Part shown: positions 34,590-44,948 of the stretch, piece after piece
Layout of the letters: the number at the start of each line of letters is the position of its first letter
How positions within the stretch are numbered: the stretch's first letter is position 1
NCBI GenBank assembly: GCA_002104905.1
Contig: MCFE01000457.1
Location: 1-64,000 of the forward strand
Origin: Basidiobolus meristosporus CBS 931.73
Taxonomy: Eukaryota > Basidiobolomycota > Basidiobolomycetes > Basidiobolales > Basidiobolaceae
Length of the DNA: 64,000 bases
Direction of reading: 5' to 3'
Translations under genes and position numbers: made by a program
Notes under the pieces: model-generated
Database searches by the model: none
Seen by the model: the letters and a program-made list of their open reading frames with translations, nothing else
What the model was told of the DNA's origin: nothing

Positions 34590-34952
34590 AGATCTACTGC
34601 TTGAATGTTTAAGTTAGAGCAGTTTTTAGTCAAATCAATTAGTTATATGCTTAGCCTATCAGTATATCATTATTATCTATCAAATCCGTAGATTAGTCAG
34701 CAAGTAAATCAGCAAATCCTTACCAGACAGGAATAGATATATTAAGTAGGATCTTATTGGGTGATGATGATGAAATCAAATGAGTCATCAGCCATAGCTT
34801 ACATCAGGAAATACAATTAGTCAGCAATTGATCTGGCAAAATGCATATAAGGAGTTGCTGGAACCTCAATAAAAATTAGTTCAAGTTCTAGTGCGTACAA
34901 TACTAGCTAAACGCCCTATTCCTCTACAACTCTTATACCAAGACTTGTAACA
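34590..34952 (+). repeat. Ty3/gypsy family LTR, 5' LTR of copy G1
   Basis: It contains the full family LTR from GATCTACTGCTTGAATG to GACTTGTAACA; the first six bases of the canonical TGTTAT start are not recognisable. Near its right half it carries GCATATAAGGAG, a TATA-like promoter element conserved in all copies as TATATAAGGAG. A primer-binding region TTAGTAGTAGCAA follows. Its partner is the LTR at 43777-44130, from which it differs at about one site in seven by eye, so the insertion is old. Confidence 0.92.
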
Positions 34953-35009
34953 TTAGTAGTAGCAAAAACCATAAACCTCCCTCCTAAAGAAAGAAGGAGC
35001 CTCCCTCAA

Positions 35010-35890
35010 GATGTCCAAAAGTCAATAATGAAAGAATGCTATGCAGCAAATCTTGGCCCAACAGCAACAAGGAATGACTACCATGGCCCAAAGCCAGCAA
35101 AATCTGTCAAGAGCTACTTTAGTGTGAAGGTAAACCAGTACCATGGTAGAGTCAATAAAAACCTGCAAACTTGGCTCTAACAAATTGAAAAAACTTTGAA
35201 GTCTAAGGGAATTGCTCCAGAAGGCAAGTAACATTATGCAGCCTGTTACCTGGCCAATGCAGCTTTACAGTGGTACCACAACAAGATTACGTCAGCCACC
35301 ATAATGGGATGCTCTACAATCTCTACCTGGGATGAGTTTGTGTTGGAAACTCAGGATGCTTTTGAACCTCCACACTAGCAGACACTACCAAGAGGAAAGT
35401 TGAAGACATTCAGACAGAATGGAGTGGTTCAAGAGTACATCTATGAGTATAGATGTCTACTGGGACAAATTGAAAGAATGGACCTCCTGGATCAAGTGTA
35501 ATACTTTATTGATGGGTTGAAAGAAAGAACTTGCAGCAAGTGAATTATGAAAGACCCCAGACTATTGAAGAAGCCATCAAGATTGCCATTGACTATGACT
35601 CAGCTATGTTTGGAGTTGGGAAGCCCACAATTACCAACCAGAGAGGCTACAATCACTATGAAAGCAGATGATCAGAAGCAGTGCCAATGAAAATAGATGC
35701 TATGCAGAGGAATTCTACCTCATAAGAGTGTAAGAAGAAAGGAATTTGCTTCAATTGCCACCAGAAGGGACATATTGCAAAGTACTGCCCTTAGAGAGAA
35801 ATGGACACAAGCCATCAAGAACCTTCAACCATATTGAAGCTCTTGAACATAGTAACATGGAGGATGAAGTTGAACAAGACTGAGAACTCA
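35010..35890 (+). pseudogene. Gypsy gag remnant of copy G1
   Basis: The start ATGTCCAAAAGTCAA corresponds to MSKNQ of the better preserved copies. Fragments ILAQQQQ, WYHNKI and the zinc knuckle CFNCHQKGHIAKYCP are readable, the latter a standard CX2CX4HX4C. Stops occur through the frame. Gag packages element RNA; this copy cannot make an intact one. Confidence 0.85.
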
Positions 35891-35898
35891 CCTTCTAT

Positions 35899-36280
35899 AT
35901 GACAGAAGAATACCTATCCCAGATGACCTCAAACTCAGGAAAGCTGCTATATTTGAATGGAGTAATCAATGGAGTACCTGCCAAGAACATGATTGACTCA
36001 GGAGCATTGCATGAGTACATGTCAGAGCAATTTGCTTTGAAAGCTGGAATCAACTTGGAACCCACCAAATCAACTTCAGTCTCAACAGCTGATGGGAATT
36101 CTTATATAATCAACCATATTACTCAGCCAGTAAAGATGCAGATCAATGATATGAAGAAGACCTACAGGCCTATATATTTGGGAACTGCAAGTTTGACCTC
36201 GTACTTGGAAAAACCTGGCTATTTGTTGCAATCCATCAATCAACTGGAGAACCCATGCTACTCATATCCAGAGCAAATAA
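35899..36280 (+). pseudogene. Gypsy protease domain of copy G1
   Basis: A retropepsin-like domain begins after the zinc knuckle. The active-site motif reads MIDSGALHEYMSEQFALKAG, with the DSGA catalytic loop, and then STADGNSYIINHITQPVKM. The frame shifts at about 36150 relative to the other copies and ends where an unrelated 200-bp insertion begins. Confidence 0.8.
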
Positions 36281-36482
36281 CGTAAAAACACTTTCGCAAC
36301 CGATAAACTTTATATGTTTATGTACAATCTTTATTTTGCGACAACCATTCAGTAAACTTTTTTTTCTTTTTTAAAAAAATTTGTCAAACATTTTCCCTCT
36401 TATTTTTCATTTGACATATCCCAAACCCACTCCTACGCCCATTTCCCACATGTCTATTTTTATGACTCTTCTCCCTTGAGCT
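36281..36482. mobile_element. Small insertion in gypsy copy G1
   Basis: Relative to copies G3 and the copy at 61 kb, about 200 bp of unrelated sequence interrupts the protease-to-reverse-transcriptase linker here. It contains two related words (TTTCGCAACCGATAAACTTT and GCGACAACCATTCAGTAAAC) and long T runs. No clear terminal repeats or target duplication were found. It may be a small non-autonomous element. Confidence 0.5.
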
Positions 36483-37432
36483 ATTACCAGTAAGACTGGA
36501 TTTCAAACTGGTTAATTCCAGTGTGTGTGAAGCAAGTGAACTTAGCAAGACACAGCTCTGTAGAGCACTTAGAAAAGGAACCCAGATGTTCCTCATGGTG
36601 GTATCACAAGATGATTCCTCTACTGCAGTACCCCAGAAGGTCCAGGCTCTTTTAGAGGAATATTCAGACATATTTCCAGATGAACCTGTAGGCCTACCAC
36701 CAGTTAGAGATGTTGATCATGCCATTGACACAGGAGATAGCCCTTTATTGAGTAAGACACCTTACAGAATGAGTCCATTGGAATTGGAAGAAATGAAGAG
36801 ACAAATAGATCAGTTATTGGAGTAAGGATATATCAGACCCATCAAGTCACCATGGGGAGCACCAGTATGTTTTGTGAATTAGAAGAATGGAATACTTAGG
36901 ATGTGCATTGACTACAGAGCCCTCAACACAGTTACCATGAAGAATAAGTACCCCATACCTTGGGTTGATGAACTTCTAGACCAACTCAACAGAGCCACTG
37001 TGGTGGTGTATAGGTCCAATGGAGAGATATGTCCAACACTTCTCAAGTGTTTTGTGTGTGGGGTATTCACTGGGTGCAATAGCCTCTGGCAAAAGCTTGC
37101 TAGGAATACTTGGGTTCTGTCTCTAATCTAATGGTATGGGGAATAAAGCTACAAGCTTGTCAAGGGAAAGCTATTGAGCTACAATCCCCAACTTGGTTGG
37201 CTTCTTAACAAAAGTATGTGCTGGGTTCAGCGTCCTTTGAGTTGACTATAGACTTGTTCCGTTGGATAGTGCCGCATAGTGCCAGCCTGTTTATAGTGCC
37301 GGATTGATCCGGCACCCTACGGCACTATCTGGCACTATAATTTCTACCATGATGCCAGTGGTATGATACAGTTACTGGTAATTTTACTCAATCTTACTTA
37401 TGTTGCTCAGAATAGTGCTTTCCTTGCTTTAT

Positions 37433-38317
37433 TTACTCTTCATAATGCTCCAGACACATTTCTCTCAGTGGATGTCTTCTTGTATGAACGTACTGTGCAT
37501 TAATAAGTATCTTAACTATTTTACCTATTCTGCTGTTTTCTCCTATATATGACTTTCCTCTGTATTTACCTGCCAATATGCTGAATCTCTTCAGATATCC
37601 AAATGTGTGCTCTACCCTTACTCTGAAATGATTAAATATCTCATTGTAGAGCTTCTGCTTCCTGCTAAGTACACCATTCCTTGGCTTCCTATAAGCCGTA
37701 ATACATCCTAATCTCTGACAATCCTCTCCTATATAAGCTAAGTCTGCCATACATTTCTCCCCTCTACTGAATTCAGGATGATTCTCTACCCAGAGTGCTT
37801 TGTCATGCCTACTTCCAGCAAATGGCCCACTAAACCAGATGATGTTACCCTCAATGTCAGACAGTGCTTGAAACTTCACACAGTGTGCCTTGTACTTGCC
37901 AGAATAAAAGTGTCTCTGCCCTCTAGAAGGTCTGTTAATCCTCACTGGGAAGGTATCCAAAATACTCCTGATATGGAACCTGTTGCTGAACACTCTGGGA
38001 TATGGAAGTCTATTGGAGCTTCTGAACCTAGTATTCCAAGCTTGCTCTAAGTCATTCATACCCTCTGCAAGGTGGTTCTCCATTGCTGTCAGCTGGGAAT
38101 GAAAGCTTCTAGGACTTTTGTTGCCATGGATGGTGGGATGAAACCTTGTAGGGCAATAGTTCTTGTAATAGCAGAGAAGCTTGACAAGAGATCTCCTTGA
38201 GTAGATTGGGGTTGATGGTCCACAGTACTTGGAATAGATCTCCTCTAGTGTGTCAAAAGGAAATCCAGTGGTAGTGATGGGATTGATAAGAAAAGACCAT
38301 TCAGATGAGTAAGTCAT
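37433..38317 (-). CDS. Harbinger DDE transposase (HARBI1-like)
   Basis: The frame is open from an ATG at 38317 for 294 codons. It catalyses excision and insertion of the element. The N-terminal half has a helix-rich part (SLVKLLCYYKNYCPTRFHPT) and the C-terminal half is the DDE_Tnp_4 catalytic core. Recognisable segments are FHIRSILDTFPVRINRPSR with the first Asp, FQALSDIEGNIIWFSGPFAG followed by SRHDKALW, CMADLAYIGED with the second Asp, and NHFRVRVEHTFGYLKRF with the Glu. The order and spacing fit HARBI1-type transposases, though at 294 residues it is somewhat short. No stop or frameshift is seen. It is divergent from the second gene, with about 360 bp between the two start codons. Confidence 0.93.
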   Translation of the reverse strand: MTYSSEWSFLINPITTTGFPFDTLEEIYSKYCGPSTPIYSRRSLVKLLCYYKNYCPTRFHPTIHGNKSPRSFHSQLTAMENHLAEGMNDLEQAWNTRFRSSNRLPYPRVFSNRFHIRSILDTFPVRINRPSRGQRHFYSGKYKAHCVKFQALSDIEGNIIWFSGPFAGSRHDKALWVENHPEFSRGEKCMADLAYIGEDCQRLGCITAYRKPRNGVLSRKQKLYNEIFNHFRVRVEHTFGYLKRFSILAGKYRGKSYIGENSRIGKIVKILINAQYVHTRRHPLREMCLEHYEE

Positions 38318-38676
38318 ATTAAAATTGGTAGATGATCGTATAAAGGCGGTTTGAATTGATTTGGCGCGATCCGCCTTATTTATCTGATTTTTAATACATT
38401 ATGGTTAAATCTCCATCAATTGCCACGTATCGCATCATTATGTCGCAAAAATCATCCGCAAACAATGCCTTGATACTTTTATTGATGCTTTAATCATAGG
38501 TCTATAATCAAATAGGAAATCTGCGATTGATGTGATCTGATCCGTGTCAACGCAATCCGAGATGCATCATGCATAATATATGGAGATTTCAACAATCACA
38601 TTAGTTTTCATATATATTTCATATAAGACCAGGTTGATGTCAATATACTGCTGTATAAGTATCCAAATCCGTTGCT

Positions 38677-39924
38677 ATGGTCCCCATACCAAGCCTCAAC
38701 TCATCTTTAGTACAACCCAGACAAAACCCATCCCCCAGCTCACAAGCGCGGTCCGGACCGGAAAAGTCAATGTTGGATCCGTTCAAATTCTCGCCAAATG
38801 ATTTTAGTATGGCCCAAGTGTCTATGATGAGCCTTCATACAGATATTTGGGCACTACTGATTAATCTAGCAGAACTAGATACCTCAGAGAGTCGACAAAG
38901 ATGGAAGAATTTGAGTAGAAAGCTGTGGCATGAGTTCTACATCAAGATGCCAGCCAATGTATGTAAAAAGATATATAACAAGACAAGTATTGAAATCAAG
39001 AATGAGCTGAGAGTGAGGGGATTTGACGAAGAAGCCGCGCGGGAGCAATTTCGCGCGCAATTTGCACAGTACAGGCCGGACGCGTCCGTTCGTGCCTCAA
39101 CTTTGGGAATCAAAGAGATTTTGAATGAGTTTTTGCCTCAAATGACTAATGTACTACGTGATATATTAGTAGAGCTAAGTGGCTTCCAAAAGCAATATAC
39201 ACAGGACTCATCCAGGCAACAGCTCCAAAGTATCAGACAGAGGGTAAGTGAATACCTTGAGGAATCAGATGGTGAGCTTCAGGAGGAAGAATACAGACCG
39301 CGAGCAACATCATCCAGATTGCGCCAGCACGCCTCGCTGGATTCCCTACCATCTCTTGCAACCACAGCGCGCCGGCGCACATCAGTCCAGAGTACGCCAA
39401 CACCCTTTACCGGAACGCCCCACCTCGAGTCAACGCGTGTTGGGTCAACGCGCGCGCTTCAGAGCAAAACTACAAGAACTCGCCAAACTGCTCATTTAGA
39501 CACAAGTCCATTGGAGCGGACCAAGTCGCGTCAACTTGCAGCATCACATCGAACTCAGCCAAGGGCCATCTCAACGCGTCAAGGAGCGCCTGCGCGTGCT
39601 GTTTTGCCTGACCATCAGCAAGTTACTTCTGGTGAACTGACTGATGATGACCAACATGAAGTGCCTCAACCACCAGAGCCCTTGGCAAGTAAAAGAACAC
39701 GTCAGCGCGTGGCACTAAAGGCCGGTTCAGTTGGTTCAGTTGGAGTGATTCAGCGCGGCCAAGCTGCAGCATTGCACTCATCAACTAGGAGGCAAAATAC
39801 TGACTACGAATACACAAGTAGCCAAGATGATAGTCAGCCAGGAAGTAGTATAGGTGTGCAAAGTGAGTCACTACCAAATGCTTCAGTAGTAATCCCTATG
39901 AGAAAAAAACCCAGGAGAAGATGA
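38677..39924 (+). CDS. Second protein of the Harbinger element, unrecognised
   Basis: The frame encodes 415 residues from the ATG at 38677. PIF/Harbinger elements usually carry a second gene for a Myb/SANT-like protein that helps the transposase bind DNA and enter the nucleus. This one occupies that position but I do not recognise a Myb repeat. A probable helical region spans about residues 50-180 (segments IWALLINLAELDTSESRQRW, LWHEFYIKMPANVCKKIY and LRVRGFDEEAAREQFRAQFA). The rest is long, Arg/Ser/Thr/Gln-rich and probably disordered. It ends MRKKPRRR, a good nuclear localisation signal. A later start at residue 32 (MLDPFKF) is possible. Host-like GC and many CpG set it apart from neighbouring elements. 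Role inferred from position only. Confidence 0.75.
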   Translation: MVPIPSLNSSLVQPRQNPSPSSQARSGPEKSMLDPFKFSPNDFSMAQVSMMSLHTDIWALLINLAELDTSESRQRWKNLSRKLWHEFYIKMPANVCKKIYNKTSIEIKNELRVRGFDEEAAREQFRAQFAQYRPDASVRASTLGIKEILNEFLPQMTNVLRDILVELSGFQKQYTQDSSRQQLQSIRQRVSEYLEESDGELQEEEYRPRATSSRLRQHASLDSLPSLATTARRRTSVQSTPTPFTGTPHLESTRVGSTRALQSKTTRTRQTAHLDTSPLERTKSRQLAASHRTQPRAISTRQGAPARAVLPDHQQVTSGELTDDDQHEVPQPPEPLASKRTRQRVALKAGSVGSVGVIQRGQAAALHSSTRRQNTDYEYTSSQDDSQPGSSIGVQSESLPNASVVIPMRKKPRRR

Positions 39925-42900
39925 TGCGATCGCTTTGAATCGCTCACATTTGTAATGATCCCAACAACCCTTTTTTTTTGCGATCAGAATCGAGCCGGCG
40001 CAAATCAGTGATCATCAAATTTTTGATATAAGTAATATCAAGGTCGTCTCACATTTGAGACAGAACCCCTATAAATAAACACCCTGCATATATATACGTC
40101 ATCTGTAATACCAGTGCAGCTATTGGATCTGTTTCACACCTACACAATTGCTCGCGTGCTGGCTATGACACCTTGTCCAATCACTAGGATCAGGGATTTA
40201 CTTGCTCAATGAGCAAAATGGGATATTTGATGGCGAATCAGGTAGCTTTTTTGGTAGTCAATGAGCCAATTGGGGGCTGCCAGCTTCAGGATACTTTTGG
40301 ACCAATTAACCACTGAGATACCGTCCAATTGGAGTGAGGGTAACCAAAATGGTAAGTATTAGTGTAGTTTATAGTGTGATACACATTTATTTCCATTTGC
40401 ATTAAAGAAACATATCCAAATACCGGATTTTACCTGCCATAATAGCAGTATCCGATCGCGCACGTGATGCAAACATTACGAGTTGGCGCAATCATCCGTT
40501 CCAACCTCATTGTGTCAGATTGTGCCATAGTGTGCAAGATCGTCCCACATAGTGCAAAATCGTCCAAGAACAATCCTTCCTTCTGGTAGCTATAATATCG
40601 CGCCTGATCGTTCTTTGCAACCGCGGATCGCGCCGCACGCCCTGGCACGGTACGATGGAACAAGTCTTATGTACTAAAGCTTCCAAAGTCAAAACAACTG
40701 TAAACTCCACCAGCAGGGACTTGATATGAATGCAGCTGTGGTCAATAGTTACAAAGACAGAAAAGTATCTTTGCCTGTACAAGAACAAACTTGAGAAAGA
40801 ATCAAATATAATAAAAGATACCTACTCTGAGTATTCCTCACAAGTGGTGCCTCCAAGGTTGGTTGGCTGTCAGCATGGTTTCCTGGAAGTGTCCCGTGGT
40901 CTGGGGGTGGAAGTTTAGGTAGCAGCAGGTAGCAGTGATCACACCAATCAATAAGTTGGTATATTGATAAAAGGGATGATGATTTATTGTTGAGGGATTG
41001 CCCCCCATAAATACTTTCTTACTGGCTAAGTGATTACTAATCATGGTGTTCCAGAAGGTTCTGGATATCAATAGAAATCTTAATGACATCAGAATGACCT
41101 AAGAATGTTCTAAGTAGGTGCTGGAAGGTTCTAGGAGGCACAGCACATCCAACCATTCAGGAGTCAGTATTCTGAAACCTGTGTAACCCAGGGATACCAT
41201 ATATGGTATGGAAATGGTAGGGATGGTGATATGGGCTGATCATGTGTTACTGGTACTGGCGCAGGCACTTGCGTAATATAGAAGTACATACTGCTAGTAA
41301 TCTTACATAAAGTAGGGGATAACTTATGCAATAAGGTAAGCAGGTGTGATAGTCAACCAGCTTATAGGATAGTACTGATCAGTTAAGACAAATGGGATAA
41401 AAATGAAATACAGGTAGTAGAGAAGTAAGGAAGTAGAAAATATAGGAGTGAGCACATCTGTCAGTGAGTGTCACTGTGACCCCACTACACCGCTATATTC
41501 TGCAAGATTGACCTCATGTCAGGATACAACCAGATTAGGGTGAAGCCCAAAGACATCCCTAAGACAGCATTCAGGACCAGATATGGATGTTACAAGAACT
41601 TAGTCATGAGTTTTGGCCTCACGAATGTCCCTGCAACATTCATGACCCTGATGCAGACTGTCTTCCAGGAGTACTCAGAAAGGTTTGTGATAATCTACCT
41701 AGATGACATATTGATATACAACAAGACAGAAGAGGATCAAATGGTGCATATTGAAGAGGTCTTGAAGAAGCTAAGTGAGAACAAGCTATAGGGCAAGCTA
41801 GCCAAGTGTGAATTCTTCAAGGAACATGTTGGATATCTGGGACACATAGTGACTAGCACAGGAGTGACCTTAGACCCTAAGAAGATTGAAGTTATCAAGA
41901 ATCTGAAGCAGCCCCATTGCATACCAGAGCACAGATCATTCCTTGGAATGGTTTCCTATTATTGGACATTTGTCAAGTCCTTTGCAAGTATTGCAGCCCC
42001 TTTGACTGACATCCTCAAGAACAACAATACCTACAAGTGAGACATAGCTTGTGAGACTGCCTTTCAGATGCTAAAGAATGAGCTTGCTAAGCTGCCAAGC
42101 TTAAGAATACCTGACTTCAGAAAAGAGTTTACTCTGTGCACAGGGTGTTGAGCCAAGAACACAAGGGAAAGGACTACCCAGTTGCCTTTGAATCCAAGAA
42201 ACTAAACTCAGCAGAACAAAACTATCCAGTGCATGAGAACAAGATGCTTGCTATAATACACTGCTTGAAGACATGGAGATGCAACATTGAAGGAGTCCAA
42301 TGCACCATGAAGATTGATCATGCCTCCCTCATATATATATATTTACTCAGAAGGTATTCTCTAGAAGAATGACAAGATGGAGTGAATACATTCAGCAATT
42401 TGATTGGGAAATTTTCTACTGCCCTGGGAAAAACAACATGGTTGCTGATGCCTTATCAAGATTAGAACAAGTTGCACAACTCAGCTGGGTGCATGAATCA
42501 GACTGGCCTAGCCTATTACCAAGGCACTTGGAGGATCATGCTATTCCTGATGGGGTAGATGAGGAGATCAAGAATATAATCCAGGATGAAGCCAGCAAAT
42601 TTGTGGTGCAGGATGAGACACTCTACCAAATTGTTGATGGAAGCCCTATTGCCTATTACCCTTATGTTGCTTGCATGAATTTAACAAATAAGCTACACAA
42701 TAGATGTGGACATCTTGGAATTGAAGGAACCTATAGCCTTGTGAAAGCCAGAGCATGTAGGCCCAGAATGAAACAAGACCTTGAAAAAGTTAATGAAATA
42801 TGCCCAAATTGCCAAATTAACCAAGACCAACCATAGAGAATTGCTGAACTCTTTCCCTTAGAGCCTGCAAGACCATTTGAAAGATGGTAAATTGACTTTA

Positions 42901-43776
42901 TTGGAAGACTGCAAACTACCAGAAAATGCAACCATTGAATCCTGGCAGCAATTGGCCATGCCACCAAGTGACCAGTGGCTAAAGCAGTACCTGTAGCCAG
43001 TGAACAAGAAGTTGCAAGTTTCATCTACCATAAGATCCTTATGAAGCTTGGATGCCCTGTAGAGATTCTATCCAACAAAGGAGCAAACTTTATGGCAAAG
43101 ATATTGCAAGTTTACCTGAAAATGCAGCACATCAGACACTTGAAAACCTTGGCATGTGACCCTAGAACTAATGGAGTAACTAAGCAATTTAATAGGCTAA
43201 TTGGAAATATGCTGACCAAGTATGCAAGTGGAGCTGTCAGTAGATGGGATGAGTATATAGACAAAGCACTCTTTGCATGCAGAGATAGAGTGCACAACAC
43301 AACCCAACAATTGCCACTTTACTTAGTGTATGGATGTGAACCAGGATTCCAAGAGTTCTCACACAACCAAAGCTTACAGATGCCTTATAAGATGAACTCA
43401 GTCAGCCAAGTAAACACCAGCAGCTGGAACAAAGACATCAAGAGGCACAGGCCAAAGTATGTCAAAGTGCAGAAAAGACAAAGCAGAGATTTGGTAAGAT
43501 TATATCACCAGAATCATTGACAGTAAGGAACTTTGTATTGCTGAGAAACAATGATTGGAAGAAGTTTGAGCCACAATTGACAGGACCTTTTAAAATCATC
43601 AGAGAATGTCCATTTGCAACTTACCAACTAGTGGACAAACTAGGGAATATCTAGGAAGATTTAGCTCATAGAGACAGACTCAAGCTTGAAAGACTTGCTG
43701 ACAATCCTGAACCATCAAGATATTGAAATCACAAGCAAAGAGATTTAGGAGAACCCTCAACTTTAGTAGGGGAGAA

Positions 43777-44130
43777 TGTGATGGTCTACTGCTTGAATGT
43801 TGAAGCTAAAACAGTTTTCAGTTAAATCAATTAGCCTGTCAGTATATCATTGTTATCTATCAAATCAGTAGCATTTGTCAGCACATGAAACAGCAGATCC
43901 TTATCAGACAAAATAAATATTAAGTAGGATCTTATTGGGTGATGATGATGTAATCAAATGAGTCATCAGCCTCAGCCTACATTAGGAAATACAATTAGTC
44001 AGCAATTGATCTGGCAAAATATATATAAGGAGCTGCTGGAACCTCAATTAATATCAGTTCAAGCTTTAGTGAGTACAATACTAGCTAAACACCCTATTCC
44101 TCTACAGCTCTCATACCAAGGCTTGTAACA
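43777..44130 (+). repeat. Ty3/gypsy family LTR, 3' LTR of copy G1
   Basis: It starts TGTGATGGTCTACTGC, just after the polypurine tract, and ends GGCTTGTAACA. The TATATAAGGAG promoter word is at about 44021. No matching target duplication could be found with the damaged 5' end of copy G1. Confidence 0.93.
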
Positions 44131-44948
44131 AGGTAATATTAGCTAACATTGTACACCAACACAAATGAATATGTGGATTCATGAAATTCATGTAAAAGAA
44201 GTGAGAGTCAAGAGATACATGGGCTTTTCAATCTAAACTCTCCTCAAATGCATTGTCAATACTCTTGATCTACTTCTGACTTTTGCCATTGTATACACTA
44301 TGCCCTATAATATCTACATAATACCTCAGAAAGATCCCTTTTTGTTTTTGGTTGCAACTCTGAAGATTTTCTCTCAGTGAAGTGATAAAGAAAATGACAA
44401 CCAATGTTCTCAAAATGTGTGAAGTATGTGAAGCAGTGGTCTACTGAAGTATACCAGAGATTGAGGTGAAATTTGCATACACCTTTAGAACAGTACTCTC
44501 CTAATTTGTCACTTTGAAATACCTTCAGTTTACACTCTGTTTATGCTTCTGCAATACTTTTGAGGAGCTTGAATATCTCTAAAGCCACATCCTTTGTCTT
44601 TAGGAAGTATATCCATGTATGCCTAGTCTTGTCATTAATAGAAATTATTATATATCTCTTGACTTTAAAGAACAGTGTTATTAGGGGTCTTCATATGCCA
44701 GAGTGCACAATAGCCAATGTTTTGTGGGGTTGGCACCTCCTGTGCTTCTCAAACATTGCCTATGTTATTTGCATATGAGCATCCCTTACAGACACTCAAT
44801 TTGATCATTATTGAGTAACTAAAGCCTAAGACATGCTGATGTTGCACCAAATGACTAATTTTCTACTCCCTAGTGAGTTAAGCCTCCTATACCATATCTC
44901 CAAGTTAGATTCATCAGCCTCAGCAATGTAAACATACATAGGCACAAT

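Larger units (their letters stand above)
32250..34590. repeat. Inverted repeat pair, about 85 bp arms
   Basis: The arm 32250-32338 is repeated as its reverse complement at about 34505-34590. A shared core is AAAGAAATGAGTGCAATATTGG (read here in two parts, AAAGAAATGAGTG and CAATATTGGTTT). The arms face each other across a Ty3-type fragment and a minisatellite. They may be LTR pieces of an inverted pair of elements or ends of a larger unit. The right arm is cut by the gypsy LTR starting near 34590. Confidence 0.6.
37250..40667. mobile_element. PIF/Harbinger transposon, 3418 bp, TSD TAT
   Basis: The ends are AGACTTGTTCCGT and, in reverse complement, AGACTTGTTCCAT. TAT at 37247-37249 and 40668-40670 is the 3-bp target duplication typical of the superfamily; removing the element restores copy R1 as compared with R2. 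The interior has two divergent genes, a DDE transposase on the minus strand and a second protein on the plus strand. Subterminal regions carry repeats of TAGTGCC and GTGCAA type. Unlike the surrounding elements it is rich in CpG and both frames are open, so it is a recent and possibly active insertion. Confidence 0.95.
36999..41489. repeat. Solo LTR of a second Ty3-like family, copy R1, split by Harbinger
   Basis: The unit starts TGTGGTGGTGTATAGG and ends CCCCACTACA. Four bases CCAC on the left (36995-36998) and CCGC on the right (41490-41493) fit a 4-bp target duplication with one change, and joining the flanks restores the gypsy reverse transcriptase. Without the nested Harbinger and its target duplication the unit is 1070 bp, matching the 1069-bp copy R2 (45342-46410). 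No internal protein region is present, so both copies look like solo LTRs. Orientation is uncertain. Confidence 0.85.
36483..43776 (+). pseudogene. Gypsy pol remnant of copy G1, split by a nested insertion
   Basis: The left piece (to 36998) encodes the start of reverse transcriptase, including [20 protein letters not shown] and [12 protein letters not shown]. The right piece resumes at 41494 with [19 protein letters not shown], the catalytic YLDDILIY, then RNase H, the integrase zinc finger (RCGHLGIEGTYSLVK and CPNCQ) and the integrase core. The end includes WKKFEPQLTGPFKIIRECPF and a polypurine tract AGTAGGGGAGAA before the LTR. The 4.5-kb gap (36999-41489) is a solo LTR of another family carrying a Harbinger transposon. 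Stops and shifts are frequent, so the copy is dead. Confidence 0.92.

Noticed and set aside
39248-39499. Second plus-strand frame inside the Harbinger accessory gene
   Set aside because: It overlaps the 415-residue frame out of phase and has no features of its own.
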